Part shown: in pieces, positions 39,130-47,105 of the stretch | Layout: the number at the start of each line of letters is the position of its first letter | How positions within the stretch are numbered: position 1 is the first letter of the stretch | Assembly: GCF_000016325.1 (NCBI RefSeq) | Contig: NC_009436.1 | Coordinates: 2,542,001-2,606,000 of the forward strand | Length of the DNA stretch: 64,000 nt | DNA from: Enterobacter sp. 638 | GTDB lineage: Bacteria; Pseudomonadota; Gammaproteobacteria; Enterobacterales; Enterobacteriaceae | Reading direction: 5' to 3' | Notes under the pieces: generated by a model | The model's input: only the letters and a program-made list of their open reading frames with translations | Database searches by the model: none | What the model was told of the DNA's origin: nothing | Translations under genes and position numbers: made by a program

Positions 39130-39696
39130 ATGAATATCTCCGCCACGATCCTTCTCGCTTTTGGCATGTCCATGGATGCTTTCGCCGCTTCCATTGGTAA
39201 AGGTGCTACGCTCCACAAACCCAAATTCTCTGAAGCGCTGCGTACCGGTCTTATTTTCGGCGCAATCGAAACACTCACGCCTCTTATCGGCTGGTCACTC
39301 GGCATGCTGGCGAGCCAGTTCATTCTGGAATGGAACCACTGGATTGCCTTTACGCTGCTGGTTTTCCTGGGCGGACGAATGGTTATCGAAGGGTTTCGCA
39401 ATACTCCAGATGAAGACGATGCGCCGCAGTATCGACATGGCTTTTGGATACTGGTGACCACGGCTATTGCAACCAGTCTTGATGCGATGGCAGTGGGCGT
39501 CGGGCTGGCATTTCTTCAGGTGAATATTATCGCTACAGCACTGGCGATTGGTTGCGCCACGCTAATTATGTCAACAATCGGGATGATGGTTGGACGTTTC
39601 ATCGGCCCGCTGCTAGGCAAGCGAGCCGAAATCCTGGGCGGCATTGTTTTAATCGGAATTGGTGGGCAAATTCTCTGGTCGCATTTCGCCGGTTAA
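39130..39696 (+). CDS. mntP: Manganese exporter MntP
   Basis: 188 residues from this ATG, the E. coli length. A six-helix inner-membrane Mn2+ exporter. The two repeats each carry the acidic motif of the family: [16 protein letters not shown] near residue 10 and [15 protein letters not shown] near residue 115. Upstream in-frame ATGs at 39094 and 39103 are possible; the one at 39094 has the best SD (GGGGG) and would add 12 residues, so the true start is open. Control appears to be double: two MntR boxes and a manganese riboswitch. Its 3' end overlaps rlmA by 48 bases. Confidence 0.93.
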   Translation: MNISATILLAFGMSMDAFAASIGKGATLHKPKFSEALRTGLIFGAIETLTPLIGWSLGMLASQFILEWNHWIAFTLLVFLGGRMVIEGFRNTPDEDDAPQYRHGFWILVTTAIATSLDAMAVGVGLAFLQVNIIATALAIGCATLIMSTIGMMVGRFIGPLLGKRAEILGGIVLIGIGGQILWSHFAG

Positions 39697-40509
39697 CGCG
39701 TCGCGCTGCCAGCAGTGGATACTGAAATCCGTCTGGCAGTGAAATTCTTTTTCGTTTGCTAACGCTTCCCAAACGTCTGGTTTTGCGCGCCAGGCGAACG
39801 GCGTCATCTGTAACAACGCAACCGCTTCTTTTCCTGTCAGCTGCATGTCGTAACCCAATGATTGTTCATGCTTGAGCGTGAACCCAGCCAACTGCTCTGA
39901 ATGCGGCGCATGCAAGCGCACGTCGTCGTAAATTAGCCCTTTCATTTCCATTAGATGCCGCGGACCCGGCGTAACGGTCACGACCCAGCCGCCCGGTTTC
40001 ACCACGCGTGCCAGCTCTTGCGCTTTGCACGGTGCGTAGATGCGAATAATAGCATCCTGGCTCACATCGGCAAACGGAAGACGATGGCTGGAAGCGACGC
40101 AAAATGTGACCTGCGGATAACGTTTTGCGGCTGCGCGAATGGCCGCTTTCGAAACATCGAGACCTACGGTTGCTGCACCGACACTCACCGCTACTTCGGC
40201 AAACGCCGCCGTGTAATAGCCTTCGCCACAGCCAATGTCCAAAATCGAGGTCGCGCTTTCACTGAGCGCGGTGGCTAACCACTGCGCAACCGCATCCCTC
40301 AGCGGCTGGTAATGGGCGGCGTCGAGGAATGCGCGCCGCGCCTGCATCATCTCCGCGCTATCGCCCGGATCGCGGGAGCGTTTATGTTGCACGGGCAGCA
40401 AATTTACATACCCTTCTTTCGCCTTATCAAACGTGTGCCCCTGTGGACAGATGTAGCTATTTTCGGCCTGCGTGAGCGGCGCGTGGCATAAGGGACAGCT
40501 GAATGACAT
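39649..40509 (-). CDS. rlmA: 23S rRNA (guanine745-N1)-methyltransferase RlmA
   Basis: 286 residues, about 17 longer than E. coli RlmA. The N-terminal zinc finger has Cys in [11 protein letters not shown] and [10 protein letters not shown] (CxxC...CxxxH). The SAM-binding motif I is [16 protein letters not shown] near residue 90, and IIRIYAPC is the motif IV region. It methylates G745 of 23S rRNA, which affects resistance to the antibiotic viomycin in E. coli. The C-terminus beyond FSIHCWQR continues with about 16 extra residues and runs into the end of mntP, an antisense overlap. The start is the ATG that gives MSFSCPLC. Confidence 0.93.
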   Translation of the reverse strand: MSFSCPLCHAPLTQAENSYICPQGHTFDKAKEGYVNLLPVQHKRSRDPGDSAEMMQARRAFLDAAHYQPLRDAVAQWLATALSESATSILDIGCGEGYYTAAFAEVAVSVGAATVGLDVSKAAIRAAAKRYPQVTFCVASSHRLPFADVSQDAIIRIYAPCKAQELARVVKPGGWVVTVTPGPRHLMEMKGLIYDDVRLHAPHSEQLAGFTLKHEQSLGYDMQLTGKEAVALLQMTPFAWRAKPDVWEALANEKEFHCQTDFSIHCWQRDALTGEMRPENLPTNSD

Positions 40510-40575
40510 GATAACTCCAGGCAATATTAAAGGCCGAAATTGTACCGCTATTCGCTCTGGTATAAAACGTCTGCC

Positions 40576-42294
40576 TTAGCGCATCACGACAAGATGGCTG
40601 GAATCGGGTGCTAATCCATCAGGTTCAACGTTTTCCAGGCGCAATACGTCACCCATAATCTGGCTAAATACCGGTGCCGAAACGGCCCCGCCATAGTATC
40701 GACCATTTTGCGGATCGTTAATAACCACAGCCAATGCATACTGCGGATGGCTTGCTGGTGCCACACCCGCGGTATACGCCACATACTTGTCGACATATTT
40801 GCCGTCATCACCGATTTTTTTGGCCGTGCCCGTTTTGACCGCCACGCGATAATCGCGCACGGCAGCCTTTGTGCCACCGCCGCCCGGTAAAGCAACGCTT
40901 TCCATCATGTGTTCAACTTCATGAACGATTTCTTCAGGCATAACCTGATGACCCACAACTGGCGGGTCAATGCGCGTTATCGACAAGGGCCGCTCCAGGC
41001 CGTAACTTCCGATCGTGGCGTAAACATGCGCCAGCTGGAGCGGTGTCGCCATCAGACCGTAACCAAACGCAAAGGTGGCACGATCGAGCTGGCTCCAAAA
41101 TTTACGCTGAGGAAGGAGCCCGCTGCTCTCGCCCGTGAGACCCAGACCTGTTGTTGTACCAAAACCAAAGCTCTTATACGTATCGAGCAAGTGCTGTATC
41201 GGCATGGCCAGCGACAGACGTGACACCCCCGTATCACTCGACTTCTGCAAAATGCCGGTCAGCGATAATTCCGGATAATATCCCACGTCACGGATTCGGT
41301 GCCCATCTAGCGTATAAGGATGAGTATCGAGAACGCTATCAGGTTTAACAATGCCAAAATGTAGTGCCGTCATGAGAACCAACGGCTTGACGGTCGACCC
41401 CGGTTCAAAGGTGTCGCTGATGGCGCGATTGCGGAAGTCGTTGAGCGAGGCGCCATCCCGATTGTTAGGGTTAAAGTCCGGGAAACTGGCCATGGCAAGT
41501 ATCTCGCCGGTTTGAACATTGATTAACACCGCTGCGCCGGATTCTGCTTTGTTCCAGGCGACGGCATTATCTAACGCATCTTCAGCGATCGTCTGCAGCC
41601 GCTCATCAATACTCAGTTGAATGTTATGAGCAGGAACCGGTGAGACTTCTGTTAAATTCTCAATCACATGACCGTAGCGGTCTTCTCTGACTCGCCTGAT
41701 CCCCGCTTGACCGGTCAACTGTGGGTTAAAACTCTTTTCAACCCCTTCAATCCCCTGCCCATCGATATTCGTAAATCCAAGCAGATTTGCCGCCACATGT
41801 CCTGCCGGATAAAAACGGCGTGACTCATCCCGCAGGTTAATCCCTGGCAAGTTGAGCTTATCAATCCATTTGGCCTGCGAGGGGTCCACCTGACGAGCAA
41901 GATAGATAAAACGCCCGTTAGGATCGTGATTAATGCGAGAAGCCAGCGACGTCAGTGAAATATGCAATGCGCTCGCGAGCGCTTGCCAGCGTTCGTCAAA
42001 ACCCACGCCGCCCTTAGCCAACACGGTTTTAGGATCGGCCCACACCGCCCTGACCGGTACACTGACCGCTAACGGTCGGCCATCACGGTCGGTAATCATC
42101 CCGCGTGGTGCGTCAATCGACACTTCACGTAATGAGCGCATGTCTTCCTGTTTGACCAGGTTGTCAGGCTTAATAATTTGTAGCCATGCAACGCGTCCCA
42201 GAAGAAACGCAAGGCTCACAAAAATGGCAAGGCAAAGCAATGCAAAACGTGCCGGGGTAAAATTACCGGCAGAACTAGAGGGTTTCGTTTTCAC
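40576..42294 (-). CDS. PBP3 paralogue (FtsI-like peptidoglycan transpeptidase, PBP3SAL type)
   Basis: 572 residues, GTG start with a GGAG SD. A class B penicillin-binding protein: one N-terminal membrane helix (~15-37), a pedestal domain with APRGMITDRDGRPLAVSVP, and a transpeptidase domain. The active-site motif is S300-T-V-K303 (GSTVKPL), and the KTG motif is K487-T-G (AVKTGTAKK). The usual SxN motif reads S352-S-D354 (QKSSDTGVSRL), with Asp instead of the Asn of FtsI. It resembles FtsI throughout, but its place between rlmA and cspC is that of Salmonella PBP3SAL, an alternative division transpeptidase used in acid. It is not the essential ftsI, which lies in the dcw cluster. Confidence 0.88.
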   Translation of the reverse strand: MKTKPSSSAGNFTPARFALLCLAIFVSLAFLLGRVAWLQIIKPDNLVKQEDMRSLREVSIDAPRGMITDRDGRPLAVSVPVRAVWADPKTVLAKGGVGFDERWQALASALHISLTSLASRINHDPNGRFIYLARQVDPSQAKWIDKLNLPGINLRDESRRFYPAGHVAANLLGFTNIDGQGIEGVEKSFNPQLTGQAGIRRVREDRYGHVIENLTEVSPVPAHNIQLSIDERLQTIAEDALDNAVAWNKAESGAAVLINVQTGEILAMASFPDFNPNNRDGASLNDFRNRAISDTFEPGSTVKPLVLMTALHFGIVKPDSVLDTHPYTLDGHRIRDVGYYPELSLTGILQKSSDTGVSRLSLAMPIQHLLDTYKSFGFGTTTGLGLTGESSGLLPQRKFWSQLDRATFAFGYGLMATPLQLAHVYATIGSYGLERPLSITRIDPPVVGHQVMPEEIVHEVEHMMESVALPGGGGTKAAVRDYRVAVKTGTAKKIGDDGKYVDKYVAYTAGVAPASHPQYALAVVINDPQNGRYYGGAVSAPVFSQIMGDVLRLENVEPDGLAPDSSHLVVMR

Positions 42295-42441
42295 CCTGGC
42301 TCCAGGTCAATGAAACAACGCCCTGATTTAACGGTAAAAAACGAATCAGCATGGAGAAAACAATGATTCTAATCTCGCAGCTTTGCAACAAACTGCTAAC
42401 CAGACAGTAAAGGGTTACATTTTGAAAAATAGTGCATAAAA

Positions 42442-42464
42442 AAGCCCCGCAAAATGCGAGGCTT
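42442..42464 (-). terminator. Intrinsic terminator of cspC
   Basis: AAGCCTCGC-atttt-GCGGGGCTT on the minus strand, followed by a T-run. It separates cspC from the PBP3 paralogue, which therefore needs its own promoter in 42295-42440. Confidence 0.85.
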
Positions 42465-42514
42465 GATGTCTGAGTATGAGGCGCCGTAGCGCTTCTGAAT
42501 CAGCAGTGATTCGA

Positions 42515-42724
42515 TCAGATAGCGGTTACGTTAACAGCAGCCGGACCTTTCTGGCCGTCCTGAATTTCGAACTCAACGTTCTGGCCTTCAGCCAGAGTTT
42601 TGAAGCCGTTACCCTGGATTGCAGAGAAGTGTACGAACACATCTTTGCTGCCATCAGCAGGAGTAATGAAACCAAAACCTTTAGACTCGTTGAACCACTT
42701 AACTTGACCTTTAATCTTTGCCAT
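42515..42724 (-). CDS. cspC: Cold-shock-family RNA chaperone CspC
   Basis: 69 residues from the ATG giving [11 protein letters not shown]; the protein appears identical to E. coli CspC as I remember it. A single OB-fold with RNP1 KGFGFIT and RNP2 VFVHFS. A constitutive RNA-binding protein that stabilises rpoS and uspA mRNAs and melts RNA structure. It follows yobF by 25 bases; the two form a known dicistronic unit. Confidence 0.96.
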
Positions 42725-42749
42725 TTGCAAAATTCCTTAGATTGTTTTC

Positions 42750-42881
42750 TTAGCCCGCAGGCATTGACCTAGATAAAACTGAGACATTACTGCTTGAGGC
42801 ACTAATATAAGGTTCGGCAGAGAAGCGGTATTCAACGACAACGTGTTTACTCAGAACTTCTTTACTGAAAATGCCACACAT
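42750..42881 (-). CDS. yobF: Small stress protein YobF
   Basis: 43 residues (E. coli 47), below the usual ORF size cut-off. The N-terminus [20 protein letters not shown] and [16 protein letters not shown] matches E. coli YobF closely. The last residues, RSMPAG, differ from the longer E. coli end. The frame is open 19 codons upstream to an ATG at 42938, but homology begins at MCGIF. Co-transcribed with cspC. A heat-shock-induced small protein of unknown function. Confidence 0.85.
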   Translation of the reverse strand: MCGIFSKEVLSKHVVVEYRFSAEPYISASSSNVSVLSRSMPAG

Positions 42882-43021
42882 AAACAGAACTGTACCTCGT
42901 TTGACCCAAACCGTGTTATCACATACAACGTTAATCATGGCAAGCCATTTTTAAACATGACAAGATCCGCCGCACAAACTCTGATGCCGCCTTGCTAAAT
43001 TTTGAGCAACTCAACGTTATC

Positions 43022-43030
43022 ATTATATCA
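43022..43030 (-). promoter_or_regulatory. Extended -10 promoter of yobF-cspC
   Basis: Minus-strand TGATATAAT combines the TGn extension with a perfect TATAAT. The -35 is poor, as expected for an extended -10 promoter. Confidence 0.5.
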
Positions 43031-43402
43031 CTCTGAATAAGACACTCAGTATCGCCATCCAATTCATAGCCACTGTAATTTAAGGATTTTTTAGCGTTTT
43101 CCCTATACTTAAGGTGTGACAGAAAGCCGATAATGTTTATTAGGTTCACTGTTACAGTTAGAACAATTTGTGAAAAGTTATGCTCAAATCAACTCAGCGA
43201 TAAAATGTTTACATTGAAATAACAATGCTTATTCGCGCCGCAGTTCTCGCATAATGAATACGCATGGGAAAAAGTGGCTTTGCACCAAAATAATGAATTT
43301 TTTGTGACTTTGCTTCATAACAAGGCAAGCAAAACGTTTCGATAAAAATAAAACTATAGTGTTACGTGAAAAATACAGAATATATAGTTACGGAGCGGGA
43401 TG

Positions 43403-43465
43403 ATGTTACGAGTGCAAATAGTAACCAATTTTTTATATTCTAAAATGTTTATTCATTACCACTAA
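43403..43465 (+). CDS. Possible small ORF, 20 residues
   Basis: ATG at 43403 (or 43400) with GGAG seven bases upstream, then 20 codons to TAA. The peptide MLRVQIVTNFLYSKMFIHYH is hydrophobic and aromatic with basic residues, as in many membrane micropeptides. A -10-like AACTATAGT lies near 43350. No homology can be claimed. It could be chance in AT-rich DNA. Confidence 0.2.
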   Translation: MLRVQIVTNFLYSKMFIHYH

Positions 43466-43728
43466 ACTCTTTTGCGCTTCATGAAGCCTGCCGTAGGAAT
43501 TCTCGTACGTCTCATCAGCTATAGTAGCATCGGAGAAGTAACTCCCGTCCCTGCGCCCATGGAACAGCCGAAAGCGTAATAGAGGGATTTGAACCATCCT
43601 GGTGCAGAAGTGGGAAAGGTTTGAGTAATGCACAGGCGGCTGGCATCGAGAGTATTTGTTTGAAATCGTTGGATAGGCATTAAGGGAGGGGTCATAACGG
43701 GATACAGCCGCCTCCCTAATTTTGCAGA

Positions 43729-44019
43729 TTAACGCTCAGCAACCAGACGGATAAAATCATCCTCGTCTTCTTCGGCCACTGCTTCAGGGGCTTTTGCCAC
43801 CGGTTTTTCTTCAGGCTCATTGGCTTCGCACAAACGGCGAAGCAACGCATTTTGGCGTTTCTGCTGATCAAGCAGCGCTTCCAGAAGCTCGATCTGCTCA
43901 TTGGTACGTGAGCTGGTGCGATTCACAAAGAACCACAAAACCAGACCAATGACCATAATGATTGCAGAGATCGCCAGTGAGGCTACGTTCAGTAGCCCCG
44001 AATTTTGTAACTCACCCAT
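43729..44019 (-). CDS. yebO: YebO-family membrane protein
   Basis: 96 residues (E. coli 95). One N-terminal membrane helix (LASISAIIMVIGLVLWFFVNR-like, residues ~12-33), then a helical, Leu/Gln-rich segment (TNEQIELLEALLDQQKRQNALLRRL) that could form a coiled coil, and an acidic tail ending DFIRLVAER. Function unknown. It is next to mgrB in the same orientation, as in E. coli, where PhoP affects both. Confidence 0.92.
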   Translation of the reverse strand: MGELQNSGLLNVASLAISAIIMVIGLVLWFFVNRTSSRTNEQIELLEALLDQQKRQNALLRRLCEANEPEEKPVAKAPEAVAEEDEDDFIRLVAER

Positions 44020-44090
44020 TTTACCACCTCAAGGAAAACATCTATTTTACCACTGACGCAGAGGAAGGTAACGATCTATAAAAAAGTGTC

Positions 44091-44234
44091 CTACCAGGGG
44101 ATGAATTGATTGATCGCGCAAATGCCACTAAAGAACTGTACATCCTGATCGCACATCACATTGATTGTCTGCGTCCAAAGAATGACACAGGCAATCAGCA
44201 CTATAATCAAAATTACCCAGCGTATTTTTTTCAC
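44091..44234 (-). CDS. mgrB: PhoQ feedback inhibitor MgrB
   Basis: 47 residues with a GTG start. The sequence begins [19 protein letters not shown], a single membrane helix, and ends with the conserved periplasmic part [20 protein letters not shown] followed by IPW. The two periplasmic cysteines needed for function are present, plus Cys16 in the membrane helix. MgrB binds the sensor kinase PhoQ in the inner membrane and lowers PhoP signalling; its loss is a common route to colistin resistance in Klebsiella and Enterobacter. The gene is intact here. A PhoP box with canonical spacing lies upstream. Confidence 0.95.
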   Translation of the reverse strand: MKKIRWVILIIVLIACVILWTQTINVMCDQDVQFFSGICAINQFIPW

Positions 44235-44265
44235 TCCACACTCCGTCTTTTGACCTGATGTGTCC

Positions 44266-44300
44266 AGGTTATCACGCTTATCTTAAACAAGGACTAACTC
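44266..44300 (-). promoter_or_regulatory. PhoP box and -10 of mgrB
   Basis: The minus strand reads GAGTTA-N5-TGTTTA (44284-44300), where the second half matches the PhoP half-site (T/G)GTTTA fully and the first at 4 of 6 positions. Exactly 12 bases downstream is TAACCT (44266-44271), a -10-like element. This is the standard spacing of PhoP-activated promoters. Confidence 0.6.
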
Positions 44301-44392
44301 TGCGTTACATCTGATTTTTTAAGAATTATGCACTTGTTTAATATAGCGAAACTATTACGCTGAATAGCATTATTAGTAAAAAAGAGGCAGCT

Positions 44393-44632
44393 ATGCGGTT
44401 AATCATTCGGACAATTGTTGTCCTTGCCATTGTTTGGATAGGCTTATTGTTATCGGGTTACGGCGTACTGGTGGGAAGCCAAGAGAACGCCGCTGGCTTG
44501 GGTATTCAATGTAAGTACCTCACCGCCAGAGGAACCAGCACTGCGCAATATTTACACACTGACAGCGGTGTGATTGGTTTGTCTAACTGCCCGATTCTGC
44601 GCAAAAGCCAGGTGGTGGTGGATAACGGTTAA
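44393..44632 (+). CDS. yobH: YobH-family small exported protein
   Basis: 79 residues, as in E. coli. A hydrophobic N-terminal segment (IIRTIVVLAIVWIGLLLSGYG) is an uncleaved anchor or signal. The rest is small and periplasmic, with two cysteines (IQCKYLTARGTS and LSNCPILR) that could form a disulfide. Function unknown. It is divergent from mgrB; its region upstream is AT-rich. Confidence 0.9.
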   Translation: MRLIIRTIVVLAIVWIGLLLSGYGVLVGSQENAAGLGIQCKYLTARGTSTAQYLHTDSGVIGLSNCPILRKSQVVVDNG

Positions 44633-44668
44633 TTAAGCACCGCTTAATAGCCCTTACAACAAATAAAA

Positions 44669-44690
44669 ACGCCGCAGTGATGCGGCGTTT
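44669..44690. terminator. Bidirectional terminator between yobH and kdgR
   Basis: ACGCCGCA-gtga-TGCGGCGT, with A residues on the left and TTT on the right. Confidence 0.75.
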
Positions 44691-44705
44691 CATATGATTC
44701 ATACG

Positions 44706-45497
44706 CTAAAATGGATAGTCGTTATAGCCCATCTGTTCAGAAATTTTACGCGCAGCGGTATGCAGCATTTCAACATACTCGTGCAGACGCTCTTCCGAGA
44801 ATCGAAGCGTCGGGAAAGAAATACTTAACCCTGCGATGACTACACCAAAACGGTCAAATACCGGGACGCCAATGCAACGCAGCCCCTCTTCCTGTTCCTG
44901 ATTATCTTCGCCATAACCCTGCTCACGCACTTTATCAAGCACTGTCAGGAGTTCTTCTGTGCTGGTGATGGTGCGCTCGGTGCTACGTTTGTACTCGACA
45001 TCCTGGAGGATTTCTTTAACTTCCTCACGGTCACGCCACGCCAGCAGTACCTTACCAATAGCAGTACTGTAAAGCGGGTTACGACGACCAATGCGCGAAT
45101 ACATGCGCAGGTTATACATAGAATCTATTTTATGGATATAAACTATGCTGTCTTCATCGAGAGCCCCAAGGTGAACGGTTTCTTTCGTCAAACGAGAAAG
45201 TTCGCGCATCTGGATATCAGCACTGCGAATAAGATCGACATTTTGTAGTGCGCGAGCGCCCAGCTCAAAGAGCTTCAGCGTCAGAGAATATTTCTCAGAC
45301 TCGCCTTCCTGAGCAACATAACCCAAGGATTTCATGGTTTGCAGAAAGCGATAAACAGTGCTTTTTGACATCATCACACGTTGCGACAACTCTGTAATAC
45401 CAATTTCGCGCTCTTCACCCAGCGCCTGTAAGATGCCAAACACCTTCAGCACGGAAGAAACAGAATCTGGCTGCTTGTCCAAATCTGCGATTGCCAT
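44706..45497 (-). CDS. kdgR: Pectin/ketodeoxygluconate regulator KdgR
   Basis: 263 residues, as in E. coli. An IclR-family repressor with an N-terminal winged helix (ITELSQRVMMSKSTVYRFLQTM, residues ~34-55) and a C-terminal effector-binding domain (LGALDEDSIVYIHKIDS, and the C-terminal GLSISFPTLRF). It represses genes for uptake and breakdown of 2-keto-3-deoxygluconate and related sugars. Divergent from yebQ. Confidence 0.96.
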   Translation of the reverse strand: MAIADLDKQPDSVSSVLKVFGILQALGEEREIGITELSQRVMMSKSTVYRFLQTMKSLGYVAQEGESEKYSLTLKLFELGARALQNVDLIRSADIQMRELSRLTKETVHLGALDEDSIVYIHKIDSMYNLRMYSRIGRRNPLYSTAIGKVLLAWRDREEVKEILQDVEYKRSTERTITSTEELLTVLDKVREQGYGEDNQEQEEGLRCIGVPVFDRFGVVIAGLSISFPTLRFSEERLHEYVEMLHTAARKISEQMGYNDYPF

Positions 45498-45675
45498 TTA
45501 TCACCTCATTGCGAGTGTTTTATAAAAATCAGAACCGGTTTTTATTATAAATTCGCCTTTGCCTTGCTGCAATCGTTCTGCGTTTACTTCGTTACAAATC
45601 TGCGACATAAAACCGAAATATCGGTGCTAAAATAGTGACACTAACAAATATTACATCCTGAGCGTTTCATTTCCT

Positions 45676-47049
45676 ATGGAAAAAATTCCCTCTGACGGCT
45701 TGCCGTTGCCGCAACGTTATGGCGCGATTGCCACTATTATTATTGGTATTTCGATGGCCGTTCTTGATGGGGCGATTGCCAACGTTGCACTGCCGACGAT
45801 TGCCAGCGATCTTCATGCATCACCCGCGAGTTCAATCTGGATCGTTAATGCCTACCAAATAGCCATTGTTATTTCTTTGCTGTCTTTCTCTTTCCTGGGC
45901 GATATGTTCGGTTATCGCCGCATTTATCAGTGCGGGCTCGCCGTCTTCACCCTGACGTCTCTCTTTTGCGCACTATCAGATTCGTTGCATACGCTGACTA
46001 TCGCGCGTATTGCGCAGGGGTTTGGTGGCGCTGCGTTAATGAGCGTCAATACGGCGCTGATAAGGCTTATCTATCCCCAGCGGCAGCTAGGCCGTGGGAT
46101 GGGAATCAACTCCTTCATTGTGGCGGTTTCATCTGCTGCAGGTCCAACTGTTGCTGCAGCCATACTCTCCGTGGCGTCGTGGCAATGGCTGTTCTTGATT
46201 AACGTGCCGCTGGGTATTGTCGCCCTGCTCTTTGCACTGCGTTATCTCCCGGCAAACGGAGCAAAAAGCGCGACGCCACGCTTTGACCTCCCCAGCGCCG
46301 TGATGAACGCGCTGACGTTCGGCCTGCTCATCACTGCGCTTAGCGGTTTTGCGCAGGGGCAATCCCTTAGGCTTATCGCCGCAGAAATTATCGCCATGCT
46401 GATCGTTGGGTTCTTTTTCGTTCGCCGTCAGCTGGCATTGCCGGTGCCTCTGCTGCCCGTAGACCTGTTACGTATTCCGCTTTTTTCGCTGTCGATCGGG
46501 ACATCCATTTGCTCGTTCTGCGCGCAGATGCTGGCGCTTGTATCGCTCCCCTTCTTTTTGCAAAACATCGTGGGGCGTACAGAGGTCGAAACGGGGCTTC
46601 TACTCACGCCGTGGCCGCTCGCTACCATGGTTATGGCACCGCTCGCAGGCTATCTGATTGAACGCGTGCATGCAGGATTGTTGGGGGCATTAGGTCTGGT
46701 GGTGATGGCAACAGGTCTTTTCGCTCTCGCGATGTTACCCGCCTCGCCGACGGATGCAGATATTATCTGGAGAATGATTCTTTGCGGCGCCGGATTCGGT
46801 TTATTCCAATCACCCAATAATCACACGATTATGTCCGCGGCCCCGCGCCATCGTAGCGGAGGCGCCAGTGGAATGCTCGGTACCGCGCGTTTGTTAGGGC
46901 AAAGCATCGGCGCAGCGCTGGTCGCACTCATGTTCAACCTGGCCGGACAAAGTGGGACTCATATCGCGCTGTTTACCGCTGGGACATTGGCAACGATTGC
47001 CGCTATTATCAGCGGCCTGCGCGTGATTCAACCTCGCGCAGAGGCATAA
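45676..47049 (+). CDS. yebQ: MFS drug/proton antiporter YebQ (DHA2-type)
   Basis: 457 residues, as in E. coli. A polytopic inner-membrane transporter. The motif LDGAIANVALPTIASDL in helix 1 and the helix 2-3 loop GDMFGYRRIYQ are typical of 14-helix DHA2 efflux proteins, as is GPTVAAAILSVASWQWLFLINVPLG. The exported substrate is unknown. It is divergent from kdgR. Whether KdgR regulates it is not shown by the sequence. Confidence 0.9.
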   Translation: MEKIPSDGLPLPQRYGAIATIIIGISMAVLDGAIANVALPTIASDLHASPASSIWIVNAYQIAIVISLLSFSFLGDMFGYRRIYQCGLAVFTLTSLFCALSDSLHTLTIARIAQGFGGAALMSVNTALIRLIYPQRQLGRGMGINSFIVAVSSAAGPTVAAAILSVASWQWLFLINVPLGIVALLFALRYLPANGAKSATPRFDLPSAVMNALTFGLLITALSGFAQGQSLRLIAAEIIAMLIVGFFFVRRQLALPVPLLPVDLLRIPLFSLSIGTSICSFCAQMLALVSLPFFLQNIVGRTEVETGLLLTPWPLATMVMAPLAGYLIERVHAGLLGALGLVVMATGLFALAMLPASPTDADIIWRMILCGAGFGLFQSPNNHTIMSAAPRHRSGGASGMLGTARLLGQSIGAALVALMFNLAGQSGTHIALFTAGTLATIAAIISGLRVIQPRAEA

Positions 47050-47081
47050 AAAAGCCGGGAGATGTTTTCGCATCTCCCGGC
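47048..47081 (-). terminator. Terminator of htpX (shared with yebQ)
   Basis: GCCGGGAGATG-N6-CATCTCCCGGC, with a six-A tract on the left that gives a T-tract on the minus strand. It lies between convergent genes. Confidence 0.85.
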
Positions 47082-47105
47082 CTACTTTGTTATCTAAAAC
47101 AAATT

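Larger units (their letters stand above)
42882..43728. other. Gene-poor 850-base AT-rich region between yobF and yebO
   Basis: It holds an extended -10 promoter for yobF-cspC (TGATATAAT on the minus strand, 43022-43030), implying a leader of about 135 bases. There is a possible 20-residue ORF on the plus strand (43403-43465), and an inverted repeat (GGGAGG...CCTCCC, about 43683-43718) near the yebO stop. The remaining open frames are short and show no homology-like features. The region 43466-43680 shows nothing I can name. Confidence 0.5.

Noticed and set aside
42931..43149. 72-codon open frame upstream of yobF on the minus strand
   Set aside because: It covers the yobF promoter and leader, has no SD, and resembles no small protein I know.
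43433..43633. 66-codon open frame on the minus strand between yobF and yebO
   Set aside because: No SD and a random-looking composition; not supported over chance.
45533..45540. AACCGGTT palindrome between kdgR and yebQ as a KdgR operator
   Set aside because: The flanks do not fit the KdgR box (odd-centred AAAC/GTTT arms), so autoregulation cannot be claimed.
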